A stretch of 64,000 nucleotides of DNA, from positions 133,381,988 through 133,445,987 of the forward strand of contig JASDDO010000001.1 in the NCBI GenBank assembly GCA_030015575.1. Direction: 5' to 3'. The notes under the pieces are model-generated. The model saw nothing but the letters and a program-made list of their open reading frames with translations. It was not told the DNA's origin and made no database searches. Source of the stretch: Agapanthus africanus. Its lineage: Eukaryota; Streptophyta; Magnoliopsida; Asparagales; Amaryllidaceae. The position numbers were made by a program, and so were the translations under genes. Within the stretch, counting starts at the first letter, position 1; each line of letters begins with the position of its first letter. Positions 36,401-46,455 of the stretch are shown here, in pieces.

Positions 36401-36833
36401 CTTGCTTTGTCTTAACTTAATACCTTCTGTACACCGTTTAGGCTAATTGGTTTTCTTCATTCCCTACCGGTCGACACCAGCCTAAGGTTTGGAAGAAGAC
36501 TATCCAATTTGCGTAATAGGTGTACTATCTCCTAAACCAAGGAGTACTCACTACCTGAGAGAAGGTAAAAGGAAAAGACAACTGAATAGTCCTATTCGTT
36601 TTCTCCAGAACCGGAAACCATCCTCGAATTCCTTCGAGTTCGTATATAACCATACGATGGTTTTGTCCAATGGAAGTGGACGTTCGTAGTAATACAGGGT
36701 GTCCTGGAGAAAAAGGGTAAAAGTAAGAGTGGCAATGAGGTTTGCAACTCTGACAATCCAAAAACCAGTGTTAAGAAGGTTCGGTCAACTTGGTCACTGA
36801 GTCATAGTCTAGGGTCGGGTCAATGGTCGCTGC
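33404..36833 (-). pseudogene. Heavily decayed pol of element D
   Basis: Only nucleotide similarity to copia pol survives: GTGAGTGGATCTGCT near 33540 (RNase H end), phrases near 34370-34500 (reverse transcriptase) and 34960-35000 (integrase). Pol is compressed to about 2.4 kb and full of stops and indels. The start codon position reads ATT rather than ATG. Between protease and leader (36013-36735) there is a diverged 408-bp-period direct repeat instead of gag. No translatable product. Confidence 0.7.
36013..36735. repeat. Diverged direct repeat, period about 408 bp
   Basis: Copy 1 from 36013 and copy 2 from 36421 share TACCTTCTG, CGACACCAGCCTA, GGTTTGGAAGAAGACTATCC, TTCGAGTTCGTATATAACCA and GTGTCCTGGAGAAA, with scattered differences. 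Confidence 0.85.
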
Positions 36834-37138
36834 CAAAGAGAGAGAGAAAAGAAACACTCAGCGTGCACTCTAACTTAGATCAGAATGGTTATCACTTTAT
36901 CTAATCTGGAAACCTCCCACTGTAACGTCAAATTCTTCCCCAAACCTGAAAGAAGAATTAGCCGGGATCACCCGAGGAGTAAACCAACTCATAAGTGGGA
37001 ATCGGGATCCAACTATCATCGCATGATAACGTGACGGAATCCGCTCACGCTATCACACTCCAGAAGGTATGCGCATATCTGGCAAGTTTCAGTTCTTTTG
37101 AAACTCCCGATGTGGATTTTTGCCCCATGCTCTTATGA

Positions 37139-37336
37139 CCTTGACTAAGGCCAACAAATCATAAGTCACATGTCAAGTTCTACCCGTCATTGTCCAGGTT
37201 GATTTGAACCCACCCGTACAAGCCCTTGACTAGGGCCAACAAGGCTATACGACTGTCCCAAACCAACGCATCTATCTATGCAGCATATGAACACCCAATA
37301 GCTACCAAACAATGTACCTTGACTATGGCCAACAAA
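37139..37336 (-). promoter_or_regulatory. Triple leader hairpin array of D
   Basis: Minus-strand sites 37336-37317, 37243-37224 and 37158-37139, each TTGGC-N4-GTCAAGG. Spacing is 93 and 85 nt. Confidence 0.65.
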
Positions 37337-37477
37337 CACAACTTGAATACTATTGACTATCCATATGAAACGACGGAGGGCTACGAATGGTTTCTGGCGA
37401 AAACCTTTAACGTAATGAACTTGATATCGTTGAAGGAACCGGATAGCTTTTAAAAATAAAGTTGCAAAAACCTTTGC

Positions 37478-37700
37478 TAAAGAGGTCACTCCTGGTGAAG
37501 GGATCTCGGCTCTTTCCCTGTAGAATGAGGTGCAGGATATTCCAACTGAATACCACGATGCAAAGCAAAAGTAATCGGCTATAGTGAAGTTATTGCCCTG
37601 ACGCAAACTTTTGTCCAAGGGGTCACTCCCGGTGAAGGGATCTTGGCCCTTGCCTCGTCGACTGAGGAGCAGGATATTCCAACTGAATACCACTGTGCAA
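37478..37700 (-). repeat. Duplicated leader block of D
   Basis: Two copies, 138 bp apart, of a block containing GTCACTCCYGGTGAAGGGAT (near 37485 and 37622), GAGGYGCAGGATATTCCAAC-type text and a TGCAAARCAAAAG end. Same duplication as in B and C. Confidence 0.7.
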
Positions 37701-38149
37701 AACAAAAGAGAACGCCCTTGCAATAACAGCTTTTTGAAAAAAAAAGTTCCAACAACATCAGAATAGGTTTGTTTAACATGCATTGATCTGAATCAACGCA
37801 GTCCCATCAATTGATCACACCACAAAGAACGAAAATAATAACGTACGTATATGCCATCCGCATTCGCCACTGGGTCCCGTCATCACCCGTTAGGTTACTT
37901 AACTAACGACAGAGCGGGGACTGGACTAGCGCGGATGCAAAACATATACAACATCTACTAGTATATATATAATATTTAATTTTCGCTCAAGGCGTGATAA
38001 AATGCAACATCACAGAAATGTAAAGCATCACAGAACAATACAGATATCTGGGATCCCCGGGTTTCACAGAACCGCTACTGAAACTCGACGTTCCCCTGGT
38101 CGTGTGGATAGCCTGTGCAATGAAAATCCTAGACCCCTACGGGCGCGGC

Positions 38150-38234
38150 AAGTTACCCGCCAAAACCTGAAGCGAGGCAGCCCCCTTCAGCAACGTGAAT
38201 GGACCACCCAGCACTTCACGGAATCCGGTAACTT
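38150..38234 (-). promoter_or_regulatory. Long-range leader stem of D
   Basis: On the minus strand, AAGTTACC (38234-38227) pairs perfectly with GGTAACTT (38157-38150). Both arms differ from A, B and E1 in a compensating way. Confidence 0.6.
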
Positions 38235-38873
38235 GGGCACCCCTCCTGGGTCAACCTGTACCCCCTACGAGTGCGGCGAATAGCCCGTCAATTCTAGAGT
38301 AAAGCCCCCTCCGTCTCAATGCCATGAGATGCGGGCCCGTTGCCCTCTAGAACCCAGCTATCCGTGCACCCCTCCGCGGGGCAATCCTAGTACAGAAATT
38401 AAAATATACATACAACGGGTACATCGACCGCAACCTGGTCGTGCCCCAAAATAATAATACAAACAGGCAGTGACGGCAGTCCATATGTTGGACGCTCGCC
38501 CCGCAATATCAAATGTACATAATACAAGAAAACTGTACTAACATTGCATCCAGGCTATCCCCCACGACCGATCCGCAACATCACAGCACAACACAGAATA
38601 TCAACGTGAATGTCACGTTCGCAAATCCGTCTAACCGGGCTATAGCAGTTAGACAGGATTTACCGATCAAGTGACATTCACGGTCGCAGATATAATGTAA
38701 ATACTGTGAACTAGCATGTTTAAAATATCCGATCGACCGAAAATTATCAAAGTGGGCCCCAAGCAGTACTGTAGCACTTACAGAAAATCTGGGCCCAAAA
38801 AGAATATCCAAAAACCCCTATTTTTAACTCATAAGCTATCTGCAAAATTTTGATCAAGTGATCAATCAAAAGC

Positions 38874-38920
38874 GCGGCGGAACCGTGGCCCAAGTATGGG
38901 TTTGGCCGCGGTTCTGCGGC
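38874..38920 (-). promoter_or_regulatory. GC-rich stem-loop of D leader
   Basis: Arms of 17 nt (38904-38920 and 38874-38890) pair at about 14 positions, around 200 nt from the PBS. Confidence 0.6.
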
Positions 38921-39121
38921 GGTATGGAGAGATCGCGCGACCAAATTTTCACAGATTGCTTCTATATCCATGCACAGTATTCTGAGACAACCTGAAAAAA
39001 TTTTGGAGCCAAAAAAATTTCGACAGAGAACACATGTGCATTGGAAAATACGGTTTTTGAGGATTTTCTGTTCGATCAAGTTCTAAACATACTAGAGCAA
39101 GCTAGGCATGGTTAATGGCGT

Positions 39122-39134
39122 GGCTCTGATACCA
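39122..39134 (-). promoter_or_regulatory. Primer binding site of D (tRNA-iMet)
   Basis: TGGTATCAGAGCC on the minus strand, one base from the LTR end. Confidence 0.9.
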
Positions 39135-39135
39135 A

Positions 39136-41247
39136 TGTAAGTCCGCGGCGGCTCCCCGGCCGTCGATCCGACGCCGGAAACGCGGAAACAAAAACTTTGC
39201 AAACTAGCAAACCGGCACCACCGCGCACTTTTCACCCGGATCGGGCCATTAACCTAGCTACTAGCAAAAAAAGAAAAAGAGTAGAGAAGTTATACCAAGC
39301 GATCCATGTCCTTCGGTCTTCGTCTCCACTCCGATCTCCCGTGGATACTTCGTCCGTCACCTCCTCGTCGAAACGGGCACCACATCGCCAAAGTCTTTTA
39401 CGGGCTCCCACCTCTGGACCGAGGCAACTCGGGCGCGAAGTTGGCTAGCCGACGCGTCCAAGGAGTGCTATAGATATAGTGTAGAAACTTGTCTCTTTGG
39501 GGCTTGTGAAGTTGCCATGGATGTGGAATAGAGAATGAACCAAGGAAAGAGCTTTGGAATTTTGGCAAGCAAAAGAAAATCAATTTGAGATGAATCAAAT
39601 TTCCACATATAAAAGGAACTCTGTCTCCTAATTTTCAAGTGGCCGGCCATGCTATATGGTGGAGGGAATTATCCATAGAAAAGCAAGGGGGAAAAGCTAT
39701 GATAATGATAAAATAAAAGTCATACCAACCTTTAATCTCAATCCACTCACAAACCAAATCAATCCCTTTCTCATAAGTGCAAGGGATAAGACCTCAAAGA
39801 GAATCTCATCATGATGAAGCCATAATCACAATAAACCCCTTCCACAAAATGTTATTTGCAAAACTGCAAATAACACCCTCCAACGAAAAGTCCGGCCGCG
39901 AAAGAACAAAGGAAAACCGGCCGGAACGGAATGCAAACTGGCAACTTCAGAAAACTGATCCCGTAATAAATTACAGGAAAACCCCGCTACTGCATATACA
40001 TGCCCGCATTTATATTCCCACTGAACACAAATGCAAAGAGACAAAACTACACTTTCTAATACTAGGATCCGGCTTAAGCCAAAGCCGGCTAGTAAAATCC
40101 GTCCGATCACGATCCGTGCAATACCGCACGTATCTGATTGAACCCTACCATATCTCCATACGGCCTCTACAGCGTTTCGCCCGAAACCTGAGTAACTGAG
40201 TGTGGTGGACTCTAAAGACTCGTCAATACTATGGCTGTGGATTTAACTACTAGCACGTCAGAGGTATTAGCCATACGTGACGGGCCACCAGCTATTGACC
40301 AAAAGGGACGTCGATGAGCGAACTCATCCTGACACCCTACTGAGCCTGTCAGTGACAATATTCGTACAGTCCGGTCCGTTCTTCTATGAGTATCGCATGG
40401 CGGGCCTAGGGGGTTGGTAAAAGTCAGACCCCCAAAAGCGGTACAAGTCGTGTCAGAGTGTAGCCCAGAACACGCTGAGATACTACTGGAATACCTACCA
40501 GTAAATCTCCTACCTTGGCCAAGGACTTTTCATGCTCTGGCTCTCCTAGACACAGCGCGACCTCACCCCCAATACCGGGAGAGACGAACCCCTGCAGATC
40601 CGCTCACTGCCTCCATGTGGCTCGGGACTGTACCCAACTAAAACCCGTTTGCACGTCTCCTTTGAGCGTGGTAGGGTAGTAATCAAAGCACAGTGGGAAC
40701 TCACACGAGACAAATGACGATCTCAGGTCGATGAACTAACCTGTACATATGTCACCAGGGAACTGCTATCTGACGTCTGGTATAATCCCAACTAGCAGGT
40801 TCCCGGCGAGTCCTGTCCGGTGTACTCATAACCCAATGAGCACCTGTATACATCTTAGGTGAACCAACTGACACCAGTGGCTTGTAAGACCGGCCACCGC
40901 CCCTCGTCGGGGTCTCGACTGTATATACTAGTCTACTCCGGAGTATCGATGCCCTGTCTCGAAACTCTCACGACTAGGGACCTTTTGAGGATGTGCTTAT
41001 AGACTCCAGCTCTCACTTATATGATCACCCTCATACTGCTGGTAGTCAAGCAAGAATCTTAGGGGCTCTATCAACATGTAATAGCGACTCATAAGGTCAC
41101 CTAAAGCAGTACACGATGATAAAGATAAACTAGATAGCATACTATCATCTCGATTAAGACTGTCCTACTGGGATAGGTCCTCCCCTCAATCATTGCAATC
41201 ACGTGCCTGTGATCCAATAATTGACTCTGAGGACACTATCTCCAACA
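39136..41247 (-). repeat. 5' LTR of element D
   Basis: 2112 bp, TGTTGGAGATAGTG...GACTTACA on the minus strand. Stem-loop at 40758-40804; palindrome CCTTGGCCAAGG at 40513-40524. Confidence 0.9.
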
Positions 41248-41252
41248 GTGTG

Positions 41253-41528
41253 ATTCCCACTGTGCTTTGATTTCCACCTTACCACGTTCATGAGAACATG
41301 GAAAATGGTGGCTTTTGGGTATAGTCCCGAATTACATGGAGGCAATGAGCAATAGGAGGGATTTCGTCTCTCCCGGTATTTGGGGTTGATGTTGCGCTCT
41401 GTTCAATTGGCTATAACTGGAAGTCCCTGGCCAGGGCTGATATGGAGATCTATTGGTAAGTGTTATTAATAGTTTCTCGACCCGTTATGAGCCTCACATC
41501 GACACGACTTATCGGTTACTGGGGTCTG
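41253..41528 (+). mobile_element. Older copia LTR fragment G, right part
   Basis: Continues G after element D. About 7% diverged from the B 3' LTR, palindrome at 41435-41446. It stops abruptly at GGGGTCTG, where sequence almost identical to the B LTR takes over and a 101-bp stretch present in the B 3' LTR (49540-49640) is missing. Confidence 0.7.
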
Positions 41529-42800
41529 CTTGTTGATCTTCTGATCGCTCAATACCTGGGTGGCTGTTACGTTTAGCTGACCGCTTGCAGCTTGTGGGTG
41601 TTTGATATAATCAACACCTGCTACCGGCGTATTGACGATTCTTTAGAGTCCTACACAGAGGTTTCTTGGCTCAGGCGAAACGGAGTAGTGGCACATATGT
41701 GATATGCGCAGGAGCGAGAATAATGCGATATGGGATACCGTATTATATTCTCGCGATATTTAGAAATGAACCGGGTCATCGGATCAAGTGTTGATTCGAT
41801 GAATCGGTACATGATATATTAGTCGGTAATATTCGATATAGCCGGATCGTCGAATCAAGTGTTGATTCGATGATTTAATGTATAATAATATATATGATAT
41901 ATTGTATTACATTATCTAATATTGGCTCGCTTTATTATTTCATTTTCTCAGTGGATGATACATTGATATATATGCGATATATGTTACTTGTATTATTTTC
42001 TTTTGTTGCAAATATATAATATATATATGTGATATATATTATTGTGACATGATATGATTAATTGTTAAACATGTTTAAGGATGATTAATTGAGTTTAGGG
42101 TTTGATTAGGGTTAGTAGCTTCATGCACCTTCTAGAAGCTTTCTTCTTTTGTCATTCTTAAGATATTTAGGATGACACATTATTTAACCCAACCAAACCC
42201 TAACTCTAGTTAACTCTCTACAATATCTAGACCACTCATCCTTGACCATGGTTTACAATTCAATCATATGGTTTATATTCTATTCATCACAAAATGATTA
42301 ATCTCATTATTCATTTTCCATCTTCATCTTCTTGCTTCTTGAAAAGCTTGCTAGATTTTCTTAAGTGATGAAATAATATGAGAAAATGATATAAAAAGAA
42401 AGCAAAATTACTACTCTCTCATCCTCATCTCATCTAGCCCATGGGATTAGTGTGTTCTTCTCTTTTGAGTGAGAAAGCTTGAGTCGTAGCAACTTCAAGG
42501 TAGATCATCGGAGATTTGGAATACTTCGAGCTAGCATGGATCGTTCGAGTCGTGGAGACTCTCATGAGTCCGGGAGATCGTGGATCGCGGCAAAGGGACT
42601 TCTACTCGGAGCTTGTGAAGTGAAGGAGCGGACTACAAAGGTTGTAATCCCTCACACTTAGATAAAAGTTATCTTCTTGCATGTTAAACCCTAATAATCT
42701 AGCAAAGATCCCGGCTTTGGGTTGTTCGGCACGTCTAAATTTTAATCCGGGCATGTTTGATGCCTTTTGAACCTTCACAAGAGTGCCTAGGAACCCTACA
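41529..42800 (+). repeat. 5' LTR of B, left-truncated
   Basis: 1272 bp matching 49641-50910, ending GGAACCCTACA. The missing first 0.9 kb would include the 46-nt stem-loop and probably upstream control sequences. Confidence 0.85.
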
Positions 42801-42801
42801 G

Positions 42802-42814
42802 TGGTATCAGAGCC
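42802..42814 (+). promoter_or_regulatory. Primer binding site of B (tRNA-iMet)
   Basis: TGGTATCAGAGCC, one base after the LTR. Confidence 0.92.
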
Positions 42815-43959
42815 TAGCTAGAGCATTAGGCGATGTGTTTACGAAGTTAAAACTCCGATCGAACCCGAAATGACAAATTTGGACCCCTCTCTGGAAATTT
42901 TTTAAATTTTGGGATTTTTCTGAATTAAAAATATGTAAAAAAATCAGCAGGGAATTCTAAGAATTACCATAAAACCCGAGCCCCTAATTCCACTAAACTG
43001 CCGCAGAACCGCCGCGGATTGATGAGATCATGACACGTGGCTTCATGGTATAGCCCGTAGGTACTTGCTGACTATTATGGATATTTTTAATCTGTTTCAG
43101 GTGTTTATAAAATCTGGGGTTTGTTTTGTAATAGTAGACTCGATCGGAAATTTTAAATTCGTATTTCTTTCCGGATATTTAGAAACTGTTAAACTATTTG
43201 AACGGATATCATTAACTTACTGTTTCCCGGTACGGCAAAATTTCAAGCGTTGAATTTTTATTGGGTTTAAATCGTTCGGAACAATTGTACAAGTTAAGCG
43301 GTGGACCCTCTAGAAGACAACAAACCTTAACTCGATTATGTGACCGTCTTGAACTGCCTTTTGAACCTTCGGGTTTGGGGCAGTACGGCGTGCCACATGT
43401 GAGGCGTTGGCTTGACCCTTCTACGGCTGGATCACCGGTACTGTGACATATTCTGGGATTATTTGAACCCCGCTCAAGTGTTGAGCAGTTTAGGAAATTT
43501 TGGGTGTTTGATAATCTGTTCGAAAAGTTTAATACTGTTTATCTATCTGGAATGTGATACAATATGTGGAATTCATAGAGTTAGGCATGAAATACGAAGT
43601 ATGTGATATTTCGGATTTACGATGTCTAAAGTGATTGTGGATTCCAAATATTTTAGTTTTACACTTTCTTTTCTGTGACCGTAAGTGTAATATGTGATAT
43701 CGCCGGTTTCGTTGCTATATGTCAACGACAATTGGGATGCGCATATTTACTTACGTTGATGATATGAGATATTATGTGTTGCTGTGATATGTTATATTGG
43801 ATCGTCGCGTTCTGAATAGCCGAGGGTTTTATGTGAGATGAGGGTTTTTATTTTCATTCATGTAAAATTCAATTTGTGATGTAATATTCTTTTATTTGGG
43901 GCACTTCCTGGTTGCGGTTGCTATCACCAGTGTATATTATTTACTTTTCCGCATTAGGT

Positions 43960-44084
43960 AGACCCAAGGAGGGGAGCACAAGTAACCGGGTTCTAGGGTC
44001 CAGTGGGAGGCCATCTCGAGGAGTCGAGACCGGGTCTCCTAACCCTAGAATTGGCAGTGTTACTTGCCGCTCTCGTAGGGGTCT
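43960..44084 (+). promoter_or_regulatory. Long-range leader stem domain of B
   Basis: AAGTAAC (43980-43986) pairs with GTTACTT (44059-44065). Outer AGACCC (43960-43965) faces GGGTCT (44079-44084). Inner TTCTAGGGT and ACCCTAGAA also pair over 9 bp. Confidence 0.6.
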
Positions 44085-44404
44085 TGGGATGTGGGTTTGG
44101 CTATTCATCGCGACCGTGGAATCCGTGTTTTATACAGGCTCGTATTGAAAACACGGACGTCCTAGTATATCCAATATTTCATATATGTTCTTCTGCTGCA
44201 ATGTTCTGTGATGAGATCATATTACTGCCTGAGACGAATGCTTATACTATATATATATGCTGATATATAAATATTACTGCTTTCGTTTCTTCTGTGATGC
44301 TTAGGAAGCATAAGCTGATGGGATTTTTATTAATGAGATTAATAAAAGAAAAGAAACCTAAAGATGTTGTAGAATCATAAACTTTATAAAAAAGGGGTAG
44401 CTAC

Positions 44405-44660
44405 AGTTTTGCTTTGCACAGTGATATATACGATAGATCCTACACCTTATTCGATGAGGAAAGCACCGAGATCCCTTCACCGGGAGTGACTCCTTTAGCA
44501 AAACTGGCAGATGCTATAAAACGCGGTTTGTCTTTTGATTGCTTTTAGTGTTTTGCTTTGCATAGCGGTATATATGATATATCCTGCACCTTATTCGATG
44601 AGGAAAGGGCCGACGATCCCTTCACCGGGAGTGACCCCTTTAGTGAAACTAAGAAAAGCC
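44405..44660 (+). repeat. Duplicated leader block of B
   Basis: Direct repeat with a 145-bp period. Each copy has GCACCTTATTCGATGAGGAA-like text (first copy TACACC) and ATCCCTTCACCGGGAGTGAC (44471 and 44616), which contains the mini-hairpin TCAC-CGGGA-GTGA. A and E3 have a single unduplicated equivalent. Confidence 0.8.
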
Positions 44661-44791
44661 TCAAAAACACTCCTTTTCAAAACTTCAATCGATTCTACAA
44701 CGATATCAAGTTCATTACGCTCAGGGTTTTCTGAAAAACCTGCGTAGCCCTCCGTCATTTCAGATAGAGACTAGTTAGTATTCGTGCTGCG

Positions 44792-44987
44792 TTTGTTGAC
44801 CTTAGCCAAGGCATGGTGTACGGTAGCTAATTAGTATTTATCTGCTAAAACATGAGATGTGATTGAGTTAGGGTAGTCGTGCGACTTTGTTGACCTTAGC
44901 CAAGGGTCGTACGGGTGGGTTTAATTCAATCAAGAAATGACGGGTTGAACTTGACTAGCGCTTATGATTTGTTGACCTTAGCCAAGG
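44792..44987 (+). promoter_or_regulatory. Triple leader hairpin array of B
   Basis: TTTGTTGACCTTAGCCAAGG occurs three times exactly: 44792-44811, 44886-44905 and 44968-44987. Confidence 0.75.
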
Positions 44988-45438
44988 TCATAAGTCGCTA
45001 GGGGTAAAAATATTATCGGGAATTTCAAGTGTTGAAATTTGCAATGAGATTGCATACCTCCTATGAGATAGTTGGATCCCGATACCCGCTGCGAGTAAGA
45101 GTTACTCCTGGGAGAGTTTTACACAAGACAATTAGCCGATCAAGTAGGTGTCTAGAAAAGTGTTAACGAGGTTACGCCTCTGGGAAAACGAGGTTTACTT
45201 TAATTAGGTCCGTGCGAAAGCACGGGGAACCTCCCTCAAAGTACCGACACTGATCTGGCTGAAAGATTGACGAAATTGTAGGGTGTAATTAATCCCAGCT
45301 AATCTTACCTTTTAGGGTTTTAAGGTAGATTTGATAAAAACAGTGGGAGACATCCTGATTAGATAAGATAATAACCAATCTAATCTTGCAAGAGCATACG
45401 CTAAAGTGTTTTCTTCTCTCTCTCTCCAGGTAGCGACC

Positions 45439-46455
45439 ATGTCATGCCATAATCAAGATAATAATATGGATGTATTGACTGAACCTGATTATTGTACTGA
45501 GCAAGGGAACGTTAGACCCATTCTTTCTTATAAGAGTTATAAGACTGAACAGGAAACAGGAGAATATCTGGATTCTCACGCCGCCCAAAAGAACATGCAT
45601 GTTGATGCATCTTCTTCAGGTGTGTTTGTTATTGAGAACTGTTTCTCAGTTCACCCTACGTCCTGGGTATTAGATACCGGATCAGGATCCCACATATGCA
45701 AACAGTTGCATGGGCTACGTAAAGGTAGAGAACTGGGAAAAGATGATCATTCCGTTCTAGTAGGGAACGGTGCAAATGTTGCAGCCAAAGCAGTTGGCGA
45801 ATATCACCTTGTATTGCCGAGTCGTAATACACTGATTCTAAATGAGTGCTATTATATACCGAACATGATGTGCAACATTATATCAGTTTCTTTATTAAGT
45901 AAAGAAGGATATAATTTTGTAGTAAAGGATAATGTTATGAACATATTCCTAGATCAAAAGTTGATTGCATCAGGCTCGTTACATAATGGCATATTCATTC
46001 TAAATCAGAATACAGTCCTGAATATACAAAACACACACAAGAGGAAAAGTTCAGATATGAACGAATCCTTCTTGTGGCATTGTAGACTTGGTCATATCAA
46101 TGCGACACGACTGGCTAAGTTGCATAAAGATGGTTATTTGAATCCTTTCGAATTATCATCTTATGATACTTGCCATTCATGTCTCAAAGGAAAAATGACC
46201 AAAGCTCCGTTTAGTGGACACGGAGAAAGAGTTACCGAACTCTTAGGACTAGTACATAGTGATGTATGCGGTCCCATGTCTACGCATGCCAGGAACGGTT
46301 CTTCCTACTTCATTACATTCACTGACGATCTCTCAAGATTCGGATATGTGTTCCTGATGAAACACAAGTCTGAAGCTTTTGAGAAATTCAGAGAATATAA
46401 GCACGAAGTAGAGAATCAAACGGGCAAAAGTATTAAGATTCTTCGATCTGATTGA
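45439..46455 (+). CDS. pol: Gag-less Pol, N-terminal part (protease and integrase start), element B
   Basis: I start at ATG 45439 because it directly follows the conserved GCGACC; an upstream in-frame ATG (45406) lies within the pyrimidine tract. The first 60 residues (MSCHNQDNNMDVL...) are unlike gag and have no CCHC knuckle. From EYLDSHAAQK onward it rejoins the family just after the place where the knuckle ends in E1. Domains from M1: protease WVLDTGSGSHIC with Asp 79; GAG-pre-integrase FLWHCRLGHIN; integrase D275 (HSDVCGP) and D338 (RSD). Codon 339 is TGA where relatives have CGA (Arg), a CpG transition, ending this ORF. The frame is otherwise open into the next entry. Confidence 0.9.
   Translation: MSCHNQDNNMDVLTEPDYCTEQGNVRPILSYKSYKTEQETGEYLDSHAAQKNMHVDASSSGVFVIENCFSVHPTSWVLDTGSGSHICKQLHGLRKGRELGKDDHSVLVGNGANVAAKAVGEYHLVLPSRNTLILNECYYIPNMMCNIISVSLLSKEGYNFVVKDNVMNIFLDQKLIASGSLHNGIFILNQNTVLNIQNTHKRKSSDMNESFLWHCRLGHINATRLAKLHKDGYLNPFELSSYDTCHSCLKGKMTKAPFSGHGERVTELLGLVHSDVCGPMSTHARNGSSYFITFTDDLSRFGYVFLMKHKSEAFEKFREYKHEVENQTGKSIKILRSD

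Larger units (their letters stand above)
36834..39135 (-). other. Long untranslated leader of D
   Basis: About 2.3 kb with the family landmarks intact although pol is destroyed: GC-rich stem, long-range stem, duplicated block, hairpin array, pyrimidine tract and GGCAG before GCGACC. ORFs at 37187-37783 and 38002-38283 cross these structures and are not supported as genes. Confidence 0.7.
31271..41247 (-). mobile_element. Copia element D, gag-less, coding-dead, complete ends
   Basis: Minus-strand element of 9977 bp with two complete LTRs (31271-33403; 39136-41247), PBS, long leader and perfect 5-bp target duplication GTGTG (31266-31270 and 41248-41252). LTRs differ by roughly 1.5-2% plus a 22-bp tandem repeat, yet the coding region is so decayed that no pol ORF above about 100 codons remains. 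Near 36780-36833 the minus strand aligns with the gag-less ORF start of B and C (GCGACCATTGAC, then TTGACCGAACC). The element must have moved using proteins made by relatives. Confidence 0.9.
42801..45438 (+). other. Long untranslated leader of B
   Basis: 2.6 kb without a recognisable protein. Landmarks: PBS, one GC-rich arm (CCGCAGAACCGCCGCGG at 43001-43017, partner arm apparently deleted), long-range stem, duplicated block, hairpin array, and a CT-rich tract ending CCAG before GTAGCGACCATG. Confidence 0.75.

Noticed and set aside
37187-37783. 198-codon ORF over the D leader
   Set aside because: Runs through the hairpin array and duplicated block; no counterpart ORF in B or C leaders.
43912-44148. 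Apparent conserved leader peptide (also 53530-53757 and 16221-16418)
   Set aside because: Similarity coincides with base-paired arms, and frames differ in A and D; RNA structure explains it better, though not tested.
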